Positions 5,572 to 13,548 of a DNA stretch of 17,216 nt are shown here, piece after piece. How positions within the stretch are numbered: position 1 is the first letter of the stretch; the number at the start of each line of letters is the position of its first letter. The DNA is taken from the NCBI GenBank assembly GCA_040758635.1, contig JBFLVI010000043.1, positions 1-17,216 of the forward strand. Reading direction: 5' to 3'. The position numbers and the translations under genes are program-made. The notes below the pieces were generated by a model that was not told the DNA's origin, did not search any database, and worked only from the letters and a program-made list of their open reading frames with translations. This DNA comes from Yes71-27 sp040758635. GTDB taxonomy: Bacteria > Bacillota > Desulfotomaculia > Desulfotomaculales > Ammonificaceae.

Positions 5572-6380
5572 ACTTGGACTGGCTTCTTTACCTTTTAGCC
5601 GCGGCGGCGGTCTTTCTCCTCCTGCGGCCCTCCAGGAAGAAGGAGACGGCCCAGGACTTGCTGGAGCTGAAAGAGGTCTATCCCGACGGCCTGATCGAGC
5701 TCCCCGGCGGGAAGTTTCGGCTGGTCGTCGAGATCGAACCGGTGAACCTGGCCCTCCGCTCCTTCCAGGAGCAGGCCGCCGTGTGGCTGGGCCTGAGGAG
5801 CATGGTCAACTCTCTGAGCGTGCCCTGCACCTTCCTGGTGCAGGCGCGCCACCTGGACCTGAGGGACTACCTGGACGACTACCGGCGGCGCGCGGAAGAC
5901 TGCCCGCCGCACATCAGGGACTACGCCCTCTCCTTGGCGGACTGGCTCGCGAAAGAGGCCGAGGGCAAGCACCTGCGCGACCGCCGCTTTTACGCGGTGC
6001 TGAAGATGGACGCTGCCTCCGCAGGGGTGGAAGGCGGCGTCCAGACCGACAACCCGGCTGTCAACGAGGCCGCGAGGCTGCTCTCAAGTGTCGGGAAGTC
6101 CAAGCTCCCCCCGGACGAACTGCGCCGCCTGGCCAGGGACTCGCTCTTCGAGGCTGCAGCCGTGATAGTCGGCTCTCTCGGCGGCCTCGAGATAGGGGCG
6201 CGGGTCCTCGACCGGCGGGAGGCGCTGGAAATGCTCTACGCCACGTTCAACCGGGACCTGGCCCCCTTCGCTTCTTTCGCCGACGCGGACCGGGACGGGG
6301 CGTTCTCTCTCTTCCCGGTCTCGGCCACGCCCGGCATCATCCTTAAAGAAAGCGGGGTGGCGGACATTGCTCAAGCGTAA
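5568..6380 (+). CDS. VirB4 N-terminal-like / TraC-type conjugation protein
   Basis: This encodes about 270 residues. ATG 5568 overlaps the upstream stop (ATGA), but GGAGG is only 2 bases away, so TTG 5574 with 8 bases of spacing may be the true start. One membrane helix (WLLYLLAAAAVFLLL) is followed by a soluble domain: YPDGLIELPGGKFRLVVEIE, PVNLALRSFQEQ, then NSLSVPCTFLVQARHLDLRDYLDDY. This pattern is the amino-terminal part of VirB4/TraC proteins, which normally precedes the ATPase domain in one chain. It carries no Walker motif. It overlaps the ATPase gene by 14 bases, so the two are probably made in fixed ratio and work as halves of one machine. The C-terminal ~100 residues have no motif I recognise. 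Confidence 0.7.
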   Translation: MNLDWLLYLLAAAAVFLLLRPSRKKETAQDLLELKEVYPDGLIELPGGKFRLVVEIEPVNLALRSFQEQAAVWLGLRSMVNSLSVPCTFLVQARHLDLRDYLDDYRRRAEDCPPHIRDYALSLADWLAKEAEGKHLRDRRFYAVLKMDAASAGVEGGVQTDNPAVNEAARLLSSVGKSKLPPDELRRLARDSLFEAAAVIVGSLGGLEIGARVLDRREALEMLYATFNRDLAPFASFADADRDGAFSLFPVSATPGIILKESGVADIAQA

Positions 6381-8292
6381 AAAAGCGAAACAGAAAAGTC
6401 CGCCCGGCAGAGAGCAGCCTTCCGTCTTCAAGGGCGCCGCCGACTGGAAGGACGTGTTGGCCCCATCGGTCGTCAGGGAGGTCGGTCCCGGCATGCCCTC
6501 TCCCAAGGGGAAGGCCGCCGACTACTGGGTGGAGATCGGCGGCACGCAGGAGGCGGCCCGCTACTTCCGGTGCTTCTACGCGGCGATAACTTCGGGGACG
6601 ACCTACGCGGGGATGCTGAACTCCCTCTATTCGGGCGACTTCGGGGAGGCCGACTGCGACACGGCCCTGCACGTGGTCCCGGCGGACCCGGCGCGGACGG
6701 TCTGGGAGCTGGAGCACAAGATCGCCCAACTCGAGGCCGACTACGCCGAAGAGAAGAACTCCGCCAGGAGGCAGGTCATCCTCCACCAGATCGACGAGTT
6801 GAGGAGGAGGCACGCGGCGATCAGGATAGGCGATCAGAAGCTCTTCTTCGTCTCGGTGCAGGCGGCGGTCTCCTCCACCAGCTTCGACGCCTTCAGGAGG
6901 TGCTGCAACCTTCTGGTGAAGAGGTTCGCCGGGAAGGGGATCCACCTCCGCGCGGCGGACACCAGGCAGCTCCAGGCCCTGTTCGAGATGACGCCCCTGG
7001 ACGCGAAGACCGTGAAGGACGCCTTCCGGGACATGGAGAGCTCCAACGTGGCCGACCTCCTGCCCTTCGGGGTGGGAGGATTGAGGCACCGCGCCGGGAT
7101 AGTTTTGGGCGTGGACCCCTCGGGAGGGCTGGTGCTCTACGACTCGTGGCACCCCGCGATGGGCAACTACAACGTCGTCGTCTTCGGGCGCTCCGGGTTC
7201 GGGAAGAGCTTCTTGATCAAGCTGATGACCGCCCGGTCTGCCCCTCTGGGGGTGAGGACGGCAATCATCGACCCGGAGCGCGAGTACGAAAACCTGATGG
7301 TCGGGCTCGGCTGCCCTTACATAAAGCTGCACCCTTCGTCGAAAGACCGGGTCAACATCTTCGACGTGGACCTGGTGGAGGAGGACGACGGGACGGTCAG
7401 GGTGGACCTCGACAACGCCGTCCAGGCCGTTCAGGCCGTGGTCTTCAGGATGATCCGGGTCTACGACCCCGGTGTTCTCACCGGCCAGGTCAAGGTGCTG
7501 ATCCAGGAGAAGATCAAGCAACTCTACACCAGGAGGGGGATAACCGAAGACCCGCAGAGCCTCTACGAGGCTTCCTGGGACGGCTCCGCGATCCGCGTGG
7601 CCGGAAAGCCGAAAAAGATGCCCACGCTTTCCGAGCTGCACGACTTGATGGAGCAAGAGCCCGAGCTCGAAAAAGCGGCGCAGCTCCTCAAGCCCTTCAC
7701 GAAAAAGGGCGGCGTCGCGGCCCAGGCGATCTTCGACTGCGAGTCCACCTTCGACGCAAGGGACCTGCCGGCCTTTGCCTTCTCCGTTGCGGGCCTGGAC
7801 GAAGAAATAATGAAGCCCCTGGGGCTGTTCGTGGCGACCAAGTGGGCCTGGGAGAAGTTCGGTCGCGACAGGAAGGCAAAGAAGCGCATCGTTGTAGACG
7901 AAGCCCAGACCATGATGGACACCCCGGAGACCGCCAGGTGGCTGGAGGACTGCTTCAGGAGGGCCAGAAAGCGCAACATCTCGATGTGCGCCGGCACCCA
8001 GGGGTTCGAAGTCTTTCTCAGGGTTCCTCAGGGCCTGGGTATCCTGAAGAACTCCAGCACCAAGTTCCTGATGCGGCAGGAGCCCATCGACATACAGGCG
8101 GTGCGGGAAAAATTCAACCTTTCAGAAGGGGAAGCGAACTTCCTTCTAAGCGCCCAGAGGGGATGGGGCATAGTCAAGGCGGACAACGACGCCACGATCT
8201 TTTACGGGAAGACGACGGACAAGGAGTACCGCTGGTTCACCAGCGATCCGAACGACCTGCGATTGCTGGGGGGTGTTGGAGATGCGGTGTAG
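6367..8292 (+). CDS. virB4: VirB4-family conjugation ATPase
   Basis: This encodes 641 residues from TTG 6367, with GGGGTGG (6354-6360) 6 bases upstream; the start lies inside the end of the previous gene. Walker A is GRSGFGKS at 274-281, followed by IDPEREYENL (301-310), a signature of the VirB4/TraC family. Walker B is RIVVDEAQTMM with DEAQ at 511-514. The arginine-finger region (RRARKRN, 531-537) and the AGTQ motif (542-545) complete the motor domain. The first ~250 residues resemble the CagE/TrbE/VirB N-terminal region and contain a probable coiled coil (115-150). No membrane helix is evident. The protein would power pilus assembly and DNA transfer at the inner face of the membrane. Typical VirB4 proteins are 650-850 residues, in line with part of the N-terminus being on a separate gene. 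Confidence 0.93.
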   Translation: MLKRKKAKQKSPPGREQPSVFKGAADWKDVLAPSVVREVGPGMPSPKGKAADYWVEIGGTQEAARYFRCFYAAITSGTTYAGMLNSLYSGDFGEADCDTALHVVPADPARTVWELEHKIAQLEADYAEEKNSARRQVILHQIDELRRRHAAIRIGDQKLFFVSVQAAVSSTSFDAFRRCCNLLVKRFAGKGIHLRAADTRQLQALFEMTPLDAKTVKDAFRDMESSNVADLLPFGVGGLRHRAGIVLGVDPSGGLVLYDSWHPAMGNYNVVVFGRSGFGKSFLIKLMTARSAPLGVRTAIIDPEREYENLMVGLGCPYIKLHPSSKDRVNIFDVDLVEEDDGTVRVDLDNAVQAVQAVVFRMIRVYDPGVLTGQVKVLIQEKIKQLYTRRGITEDPQSLYEASWDGSAIRVAGKPKKMPTLSELHDLMEQEPELEKAAQLLKPFTKKGGVAAQAIFDCESTFDARDLPAFAFSVAGLDEEIMKPLGLFVATKWAWEKFGRDRKAKKRIVVDEAQTMMDTPETARWLEDCFRRARKRNISMCAGTQGFEVFLRVPQGLGILKNSSTKFLMRQEPIDIQAVREKFNLSEGEANFLLSAQRGWGIVKADNDATIFYGKTTDKEYRWFTSDPNDLRLLGGVGDAV

Positions 8293-10642
8293 GCTTCGAA
8301 AGCCCTTCGCCGTGGCTCTGTCTATAGCAACTGTTGCGCTGTTTGTTTTGTACGTGACCTCCGCCTGGGCCGAACTGAACAACCCCCAGGTGACACAATT
8401 GCACGGGCTGAAAGCGGATTACACCGAGGGCAAGACGCACCTGACCTGGGCGGCGCGGATCGATTATGTTCTGGGACAGCGGGGCCAGGTCCTCGTGTGG
8501 CGCGAGGCGGGAGGCAAGAAAGAGTGCATAGCGAAGCTCGACGTGCCGGACCCCAAACCGGGAGAGTCGTCCGTCGTGATGAAGTACACAGACGGGAGCC
8601 CGCCCCGCGAAAAGAGCGTGAAGTACACGGTCGAGGGCTTCGGCGCCGCCGGAACGCCCTCGGTTTCGGTGACGGTGGACACCACCAAAGAAGAGGACTC
8701 GCGGGTGACGTCTCCAGAGGCAACAGGGGAAGTTAACGCTCCTGCCGACAACAGCATCTTTGAGCAGAAGCTGAAAAATTACGAGGAGCAGGCCGACTGG
8801 CCCGAGAGATTGGCGGGGAGCATCGTGATGGCGATCCCCAACTGGATAATGAAGGCGATCGGCCTCCACGACCCGGCCGAGCTGATCTTCCAGGTTAGGC
8901 TCCAGGAGCCCCCGCCGGGAGAAGAGCCGCCGCCCAGCCCCGCCGACGCGAAAGTCCTTCACGTTTTCACCGAGAAAGAGTTCGGCGCGGTGGCGGCTTT
9001 CCACGACGCGCTTAAGGAATACGTGCCGATCTGGCTGGTCGTGGCCCTGGTGGTGGTCGCTTTGGGTATGTTCTGGTCTGCCGCAAACCCCAACAGCCGG
9101 CTCACTTTCAGGGACTATTTGATCGGCTTCCTCCTGGGCGCTCTTCTTTTAAAGTTTGGCGCGCAGCTCTTGAGCTTTGTGTTTGACGCAAACTGGGCTC
9201 TGGTCAAGAGCTTCCAGTCTATAGTCGATGACAAGCTCGGCCAGTCGTTCCTGGCCAGCTTTTACAACGAAGAGGCCAGGTCTCTCGGCAACGCTATCGT
9301 CGCCTGCGTCGCCGTGCTCAGCGTGGGCGTCATCAACTGGCAGTACATAATGCGGAAGATCTCCATCGCGCTCCTCCTGGGGCTCCTGCCGCTGGTGGCC
9401 GTCGTCTCGATCCCCCCGTGCAACAGGGGCGCGCTCGGCGTGTGGCTCAAGGAGCTCGTCAGCAACATCTTCCTCCAGTCGGCGCACGCGGCGGCCCTTG
9501 CGTTCCTGATCCTCCTCGTCCACGCGCTGCCCTCGGGCGCGGCGGCGTTCTGGACGAAGCTGGCGGCGCTGGTCGGCCTGATGAGCGTGGCCTCCCTGGT
9601 CAGAAGGGTGATCGGGGCGGACAGCTTCGGAAGCGGAATGGCCACCGGAATCGGCGCCGCATTTGGCCTCGGCACCTTCTTCGCGATGTCCGGGATGCTC
9701 GGCGGCCGGGGCGGGAAAGGGGCGCCGGGAGGCGCCGGGAAGAGCAGCTCCGCTTCCCGGGGCGCGCTCAGGACGGCGGCAGGCCTCGGCCTCGGCGCGG
9801 TCGGCCTGGCCGCCGGGAGCATGGTTTCGGGCGCAGCCGGCCTGGGCCCTGAAGAGGGACTGGTGGCCGGCGGCGGTCTGGGTTACGCGGCTGGCAGAAC
9901 GGTGGCCGACGCCGGCGGAAGCGCGCTCTCTTTTGCGAAGGACGCGAAAAGAGAGGGATTTTCCGGAACCCTCGGGAACCTTTACGACCCCCAGGTTGCT
10001 TCGGCTGCCGGGACGCGGATCTTCGGCGACAACATCATAGGCAGGACCGCCGGGACGGCGATGGCCGGGGGCTCCTGGGTCGCGGGGAGGATTCACCCCG
10101 AAAGAGCTGCTCAAGCAAGGGCGGTCAGGGTGGACTTTGCCTCGCTCCAGGGGAGCCTCGAAGCGGGCCGCGCAAGGCTGGCGGAGATGCGCCCCGACCT
10201 GGAGGCGGCCAGGGCGGAGCACGACTACGCCAAGAACATGTTCGGCCCCCGCTCCGCAAACCTCCAGGAGATGAACCAGCGGCTCTCCGAGCTTGATGTC
10301 CAGAGGGCCGTGGCCGAGCAGAACCTGGCGGAGGCCGCCCAGGCCGCGGAAGAGGCCCCCGTCTGGCGGCGCCGCGAAGCCGCCGGGCAAATGGCGGAGA
10401 GCTACCAGGCGTACCAGGAAGCGGACCACAACTACAACGCGCTCCAGTCGGAGATAGCGGCGGGCGAGCAGCGCTACCGGGACTCAACAAAAAACCTCCA
10501 GGCCGCGGAGGCGGAGTACGCGCGGCAGAGGCTCGAAGTGGCGAATCTGGAAAAGAGGCTCCAGTCCGACCCCGCCTTCGTGCAGCTTGCAAAGCTGCAG
10601 CAGCCGAGGGCTCCGGGCGGGCTGGAGACCAGGTGGCGTTAG
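8282..10642 (+). CDS. VirB6/TrbL-like channel protein with Ig/FnIII-like and coiled-coil ends
   Basis: This encodes 786 residues. ATG 8282 is chosen because GGGGGTG (8268-8275) is 6 bases upstream; GTG 8273 and TTG 8276 lie within that site. Order of parts: signal peptide or anchor (1-30, ending TSAWA); a beta-rich Ig/fibronectin-III-like domain (about 38-135, with LTWAARID and VKYTVEGFG); a proline-rich stretch (PPPGEEPPPSPAD); about six membrane helices between 248 and 445; a Gly/Ala-rich region (about 450-600); and a long charged coiled coil (about 610-770). A central multi-helix block with a Gly-rich tail is the TrbL/VirB6 plan. The N-terminal extracellular domain is unusual. The gene begins 8 bases inside the VirB4 gene and closes the operon at a terminator. 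Confidence 0.75.
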   Translation: MRCRLRKPFAVALSIATVALFVLYVTSAWAELNNPQVTQLHGLKADYTEGKTHLTWAARIDYVLGQRGQVLVWREAGGKKECIAKLDVPDPKPGESSVVMKYTDGSPPREKSVKYTVEGFGAAGTPSVSVTVDTTKEEDSRVTSPEATGEVNAPADNSIFEQKLKNYEEQADWPERLAGSIVMAIPNWIMKAIGLHDPAELIFQVRLQEPPPGEEPPPSPADAKVLHVFTEKEFGAVAAFHDALKEYVPIWLVVALVVVALGMFWSAANPNSRLTFRDYLIGFLLGALLLKFGAQLLSFVFDANWALVKSFQSIVDDKLGQSFLASFYNEEARSLGNAIVACVAVLSVGVINWQYIMRKISIALLLGLLPLVAVVSIPPCNRGALGVWLKELVSNIFLQSAHAAALAFLILLVHALPSGAAAFWTKLAALVGLMSVASLVRRVIGADSFGSGMATGIGAAFGLGTFFAMSGMLGGRGGKGAPGGAGKSSSASRGALRTAAGLGLGAVGLAAGSMVSGAAGLGPEEGLVAGGGLGYAAGRTVADAGGSALSFAKDAKREGFSGTLGNLYDPQVASAAGTRIFGDNIIGRTAGTAMAGGSWVAGRIHPERAAQARAVRVDFASLQGSLEAGRARLAEMRPDLEAARAEHDYAKNMFGPRSANLQEMNQRLSELDVQRAVAEQNLAEAAQAAEEAPVWRRREAAGQMAESYQAYQEADHNYNALQSEIAAGEQRYRDSTKNLQAAEAEYARQRLEVANLEKRLQSDPAFVQLAKLQQPRAPGGLETRWR

Positions 10643-10672
10643 CGGCAGGGTTCACCTGCCGCTAACTGTTTT
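10638..10672 (+). terminator. Terminator closing the conjugation operon
   Basis: GTTAGCGGCAGG (10638-10649), loop GTTCA, CCTGCCGCTAAC (10655-10666) form a perfect 12-bp stem followed by TGTTTTC. The stop codon at 10640-10642 is inside the stem. Strong stem, modest T-tract. Confidence 0.8.
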
Positions 10673-10758
10673 CGGGCTTCAGAACTCGCAGGGGCAGAAT
10701 CTACATCTGCCGGATAGCAGAAGGAAGCAAAAGCCCTAAACCTCTTGTATTATTCCCA

Positions 10759-10777
10759 ACCCATAGACAGAAGGGTT
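10759..10777. repeat. Short inverted repeat upstream of the promoter
   Basis: AACCC (10759-10763) and GGGTT (10773-10777) flank a 9-base spacer. Another small hairpin, GGCAGA/TCTGCC, lies near 10693-10711. Either may be a regulator site; both could be chance. Confidence 0.25.
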
Positions 10778-10807
10778 AATAACATCTACAAGTTTGCACA
10801 CTACGCC

Positions 10808-10837
10808 TTGACCGCCGGAAACAAGTTATGATATGAT
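10808..10837 (+). promoter_or_regulatory. Promoter for the gene at 10892
   Basis: TTGACC (10808-10813) and TATGAT (10832-10837) are 18 bases apart. The -10 region is doubled (TATGATATGATA), so alternative registers exist. The surrounding 10740-10860 is AT-rich compared with the genes on either side. This marks a second transcription unit after the terminator at 10638. Confidence 0.6.
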
Positions 10838-10858
10838 AGAATTATAAGCGGATACCAT

Positions 10859-10882
10859 ATCTGGCACAGGATCTGGCGCAGG
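10859..10882. repeat. Tandem 12-bp repeat just upstream of the ribosome binding site
   Basis: ATCTGGCACAGG (10859-10870) is followed directly by ATCTGGCGCAGG (10871-10882), one base different. It lies in the 5' leader, between the promoter and GGAGGG. A direct-repeat operator, possibly for the helix-turn-helix protein encoded just downstream, is a reasonable guess. Confidence 0.5.
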
Positions 10883-10891
10883 AGGGTTGGT

Positions 10892-11737
10892 ATGTCCGAG
10901 AACAGCGAAAAAAATGTTCAAAAGGGCCGTCCCCGGCTCAAGGTTAACCTGAAAGCCTTCAAGGCGCTGTGCCGGGCCGGGCTTCCGGACGAAGCTGTCG
11001 CCGAAGCCCTGAATGTCTCCCGCCCCACCGTCGTGAGGCTTCGCCGGGAGCACAGCATCTCTCCAAACAGGAGGAGGGGAGAGCGCGGCCCCGGAAAGGC
11101 GCGGGCGCAGAAGACGTACTACGGCGAAGCCAAAAGAGTTCTGGCCAACCCCGACGTCGCGCGGGCGCTCGGCGACGCCGCCCGCGATTTCAGAAAAAAC
11201 GGCGGGGACGAGGCCAAGAGCTTCATCGCCACCGGGCTCGACCCCGCGCCCGTCCCGGTTTTTGTTCCTGGTCCTTACGCCTCCGACCCGGAGAAAACAA
11301 ACATCACCGCGGTCAAGTACATCCTCAAAGCCGAAGAGCGCGCCCGGCAGGCGGCAGTCGCCGGCGTCCCCGGCCCGGCGGTCTTCCAGCTCGCGCGGGT
11401 GATCAAGACCGCCTCCAAGAACGTCGTGCGCCGCCTCGCGCTGAAGGCGGTCGCGGAGGCCTTCTTCGTCGGCGTTCACCAGACCGTGGACGCCGTCTGC
11501 TCCTGGGCGGAAAAGCTCAAGCTCAACCTGCAGGACCTGTTTGACAGGTCCCGCAGGGGCTGGCAGGAAGTCAAAGAAAAAGCCCTGGCCTGGGCTCCCA
11601 TTCAGGAAGAAAAGAAGCCTCTCTTCCGGTTCCGCGTCCCTTCGGGCGGCCGCAGCCGCACCGGAAAGGTGGGGAGCAGGGGCGGCAGGCAGAACATACG
11701 AGTCCGGAGGGCCTTCGCCGCAGCCAACGGCTACTAA
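10892..11737 (+). CDS. Helix-turn-helix protein of unknown function
   Basis: This encodes 281 residues from ATG 10892, with AGGAGGG at 10880-10886. A homeodomain-like (resolvase or transposase type) helix-turn-helix is clear at about 17-60: NLKAFKALCRAGLPDEAVAE, then ALNVSRPTVVRLRREH. Next comes a basic linker (NRRRGERGPGKARAQK). The rest is helical: an Ala-rich segment, a central hydrophobic patch around AVAEAFFVGVHQTVDAV, and a strongly basic C-terminus (RFRVPSGGRSRTGKVGSRGG). I do not recognise the C-terminal two thirds. It has its own promoter and tandem repeat and lies directly before the bifunctional wall-remodelling gene. It may regulate transfer genes or bind element DNA; that is inference only. 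Confidence 0.6.
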   Translation: MSENSEKNVQKGRPRLKVNLKAFKALCRAGLPDEAVAEALNVSRPTVVRLRREHSISPNRRRGERGPGKARAQKTYYGEAKRVLANPDVARALGDAARDFRKNGGDEAKSFIATGLDPAPVPVFVPGPYASDPEKTNITAVKYILKAEERARQAAVAGVPGPAVFQLARVIKTASKNVVRRLALKAVAEAFFVGVHQTVDAVCSWAEKLKLNLQDLFDRSRRGWQEVKEKALAWAPIQEEKKPLFRFRVPSGGRSRTGKVGSRGGRQNIRVRRAFAAANGY

Positions 11738-11779
11738 GCGCACGCGCGTACCCTCCGAACAGGAGGGAGGTGATGTCCT

Positions 11780-13528
11780 ACGGACGAAGAGAACACTGTC
11801 CAGCAACTACTGTCGCGCGGCCTGTCCCAGGCGTTCCGCCTCGCCAGGCATCTCGGGAAGCAGCTTCTCAAGAAGCTCCTGGTCAAGGTCTTTGCCTGGC
11901 TGGCCGCGGTTCTGGCCCCATTGATCGTCCCCGTCCTGATCGCGCTCTTGGTCTTCGGCTTTCTCTACTTCTCCGTCTTCATGCTGCCCAAATACATAAC
12001 CCTGGGCGGCTCCGGCGCCCCGGGAACGGTGGTCGTCGAGGCCACGGGCTACACCGCCGGCTACGAGTCGACCGGCAAGAGCCCGGGCGACCCCGGCTAT
12101 GGGATCACCGCGACCGGGACCAGAGCGAGGCGCGGCACGGTGGCCGTCGACCCCGAGGTTATTCCCCTGGGGACGAAGATGTACATCCCGGGCTACGGCT
12201 ACGGCATCGCCGAGGACACCGGGGGCGACATTAAGGGCAACCGGATAGACCTCTTCTTCGACGACGTTGACGAGGCCCGTCAGTGGGGCAGGAAGACCGT
12301 CACCGTCAGGCTCTTCGGCAGGGGCAAGAAGAGCAACAACCCGGCGATCTTCGCCTGGGGGGAGGGCGACACCGGCTGGCCCTTCGAGAAAGACGAAAGG
12401 CTCTTCTTGAAATACCTCAAGCTCGACTCCGATTGGTTCAACCGGTTCCAGGGCCGGTCCGAACTCCTCCGGGAGAAGGTCGACTCCGCCTCCGGGGACG
12501 CCGCCGACGAAGAGGCGACCGTCGGCTCCGTCTGGGGCTCCTACCCCGAGGTCGTGTCCGAGAAGGACATGCTCAGGCTCCACCGCGTCCACTGGGCGCT
12601 GATGGCCTCTATGGACAGGGTACTGGGCGACCCCGTCGTCCACGGGCAACACGGGATGGAAGACGAGCAGGGGACGAAGGGGAGGAAGCCTGACCCCGAC
12701 AGGCGCTTCAAGGAGCTCGAGCCCAGGAACGTCGAGTGGGAGGAGTTTGAGCTCTACTACCACCACTGGTGGGAGACGAAAACGGAAGAGGGCTGGGAGA
12801 GCCACTCGGAGACGTACACCAAGAAAATCCGCCTCCTCAAGCGCGTTGACACTTACGAAGCCGATTTTGCTTACGCCTGGAAGCCCAAAGTTATCGAACA
12901 GAAGTCCGAGCACTCCTACCTGAAAGTCATCGTCCCCCAGAGCGCGGGCGTCGAGAAAAAGGGCCCGCTGTACGCCAGGCTCAAGGAGACGCTCAGTTCC
13001 TACGGGCTGATAAAGGACTCCAACGTGGAGCTCGTCCTCCAGTTGGCGATGAATCTGGACGACACCTTTCAGGCCGACATCCAGGGCTTCAACTCACCTT
13101 ACGACCTGGCGATACCCGATGTCCGCTTCACGGGGGAGCCCGGGGAGATCGGCTGGCCGTGCCCCGGGAACGTGAGTTCCCCCTTCGGCTACCGGGCAGA
13201 TCCCTTCACGGGGGCGAAGAGGTTTCACGCAGGAGTGGACATCGCCAACCAGGAGGGGACCCCCGTCAGGGCGGCCGCAACCGGCGTGGTGATCTGGACC
13301 GGATGGGCGGGCGGCTACGGGAAGAAGGTCGTCGTCGACCACGGCTTCTTCAGGACGGCCTACGCCCACCTTGGGGAGATCCTGGTCAGGCCCGGCCGGG
13401 AAGTGAGGGGAGGCGATGTCATTGGGCTGATGGGGTCCACCGGGAGGAGCACCGGCCCCCACCTGCACCTCGAGGTGATCGTCAACGGGAAGTACGTTGA
13501 CCCGGCGGAGTTTATCGGCGCCCGCTAA
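11780..13528 (+). CDS. Membrane-anchored 3D-domain plus M23 peptidase protein
   Basis: Read from ACG 11780 this gives 582 residues. A strong GGAGGTGA (11766-11773) ends at an ATG (11773) in the wrong frame; the right frame has no ATG, GTG or TTG until TTG 11921, which would cut into the membrane anchor. Order: cytoplasmic helix (TVQQLLSRGLSQAFRLARHL), membrane helix (about 38-65), 3D domain (about 85-179: ATGYTAGYESTG, VDPEVIPLG, EDTGGDIKGNRIDLFF), a charged middle of about 280 residues, and a C-terminal M23/LytM domain (about 463-582). The M23 zinc motifs are HAGVD (483-487), YAHLG and HLHLE (561-565), so it looks active. It would cut both glycan strands and peptide cross-links, the VirB1-type role in Gram-positive conjugation. 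Either a non-standard start or a one-base error explains the 5' end. Confidence 0.85.
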   Translation, partial: TDEENTVQQLLSRGLSQAFRLARHLGKQLLKKLLVKVFAWLAAVLAPLIVPVLIALLVFGFLYFSVFMLPKYITLGGSGAPGTVVVEATGYTAGYESTGKSPGDPGYGITATGTRARRGTVAVDPEVIPLGTKMYIPGYGYGIAEDTGGDIKGNRIDLFFDDVDEARQWGRKTVTVRLFGRGKKSNNPAIFAWGEGDTGWPFEKDERLFLKYLKLDSDWFNRFQGRSELLREKVDSASGDAADEEATVGSVWGSYPEVVSEKDMLRLHRVHWALMASMDRVLGDPVVHGQHGMEDEQGTKGRKPDPDRRFKELEPRNVEWEEFELYYHHWWETKTEEGWESHSETYTKKIRLLKRVDTYEADFAYAWKPKVIEQKSEHSYLKVIVPQSAGVEKKGPLYARLKETLSSYGLIKDSNVELVLQLAMNLDDTFQADIQGFNSPYDLAIPDVRFTGEPGEIGWPCPGNVSSPFGYRADPFTGAKRFHAGVDIANQEGTPVRAAATGVVIWTGWAGGYGKKVVVDHGFFRTAYAHLGEILVRPGREVRGGDVIGLMGSTGRSTGPHLHLEVIVNGKYVDPAEFIGAR

Positions 13529-13548
13529 AAGTGGAGGTGTGTTCTCAT

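Noticed and set aside
6343..7656. Long - strand open frame (437 codons) opposite virB4
   Set aside because: Typical antisense reading of a GC-rich gene; composition is His/Gly/Arg/Pro-heavy with no motif.
6570..8327. Second + frame open through most of virB4 (585 codons)
   Set aside because: Arg/Gly/Pro-rich shadow in a GC-rich gene. The other frame carries the Walker motifs.
11770..12234. Open frame starting at the well-placed ATG 11773
   Set aside because: Its translation is Arg/Pro/Gly-rich without motifs; the neighbouring frame encodes the membrane anchor and 3D domain. Kept only as evidence for a start or frameshift problem.
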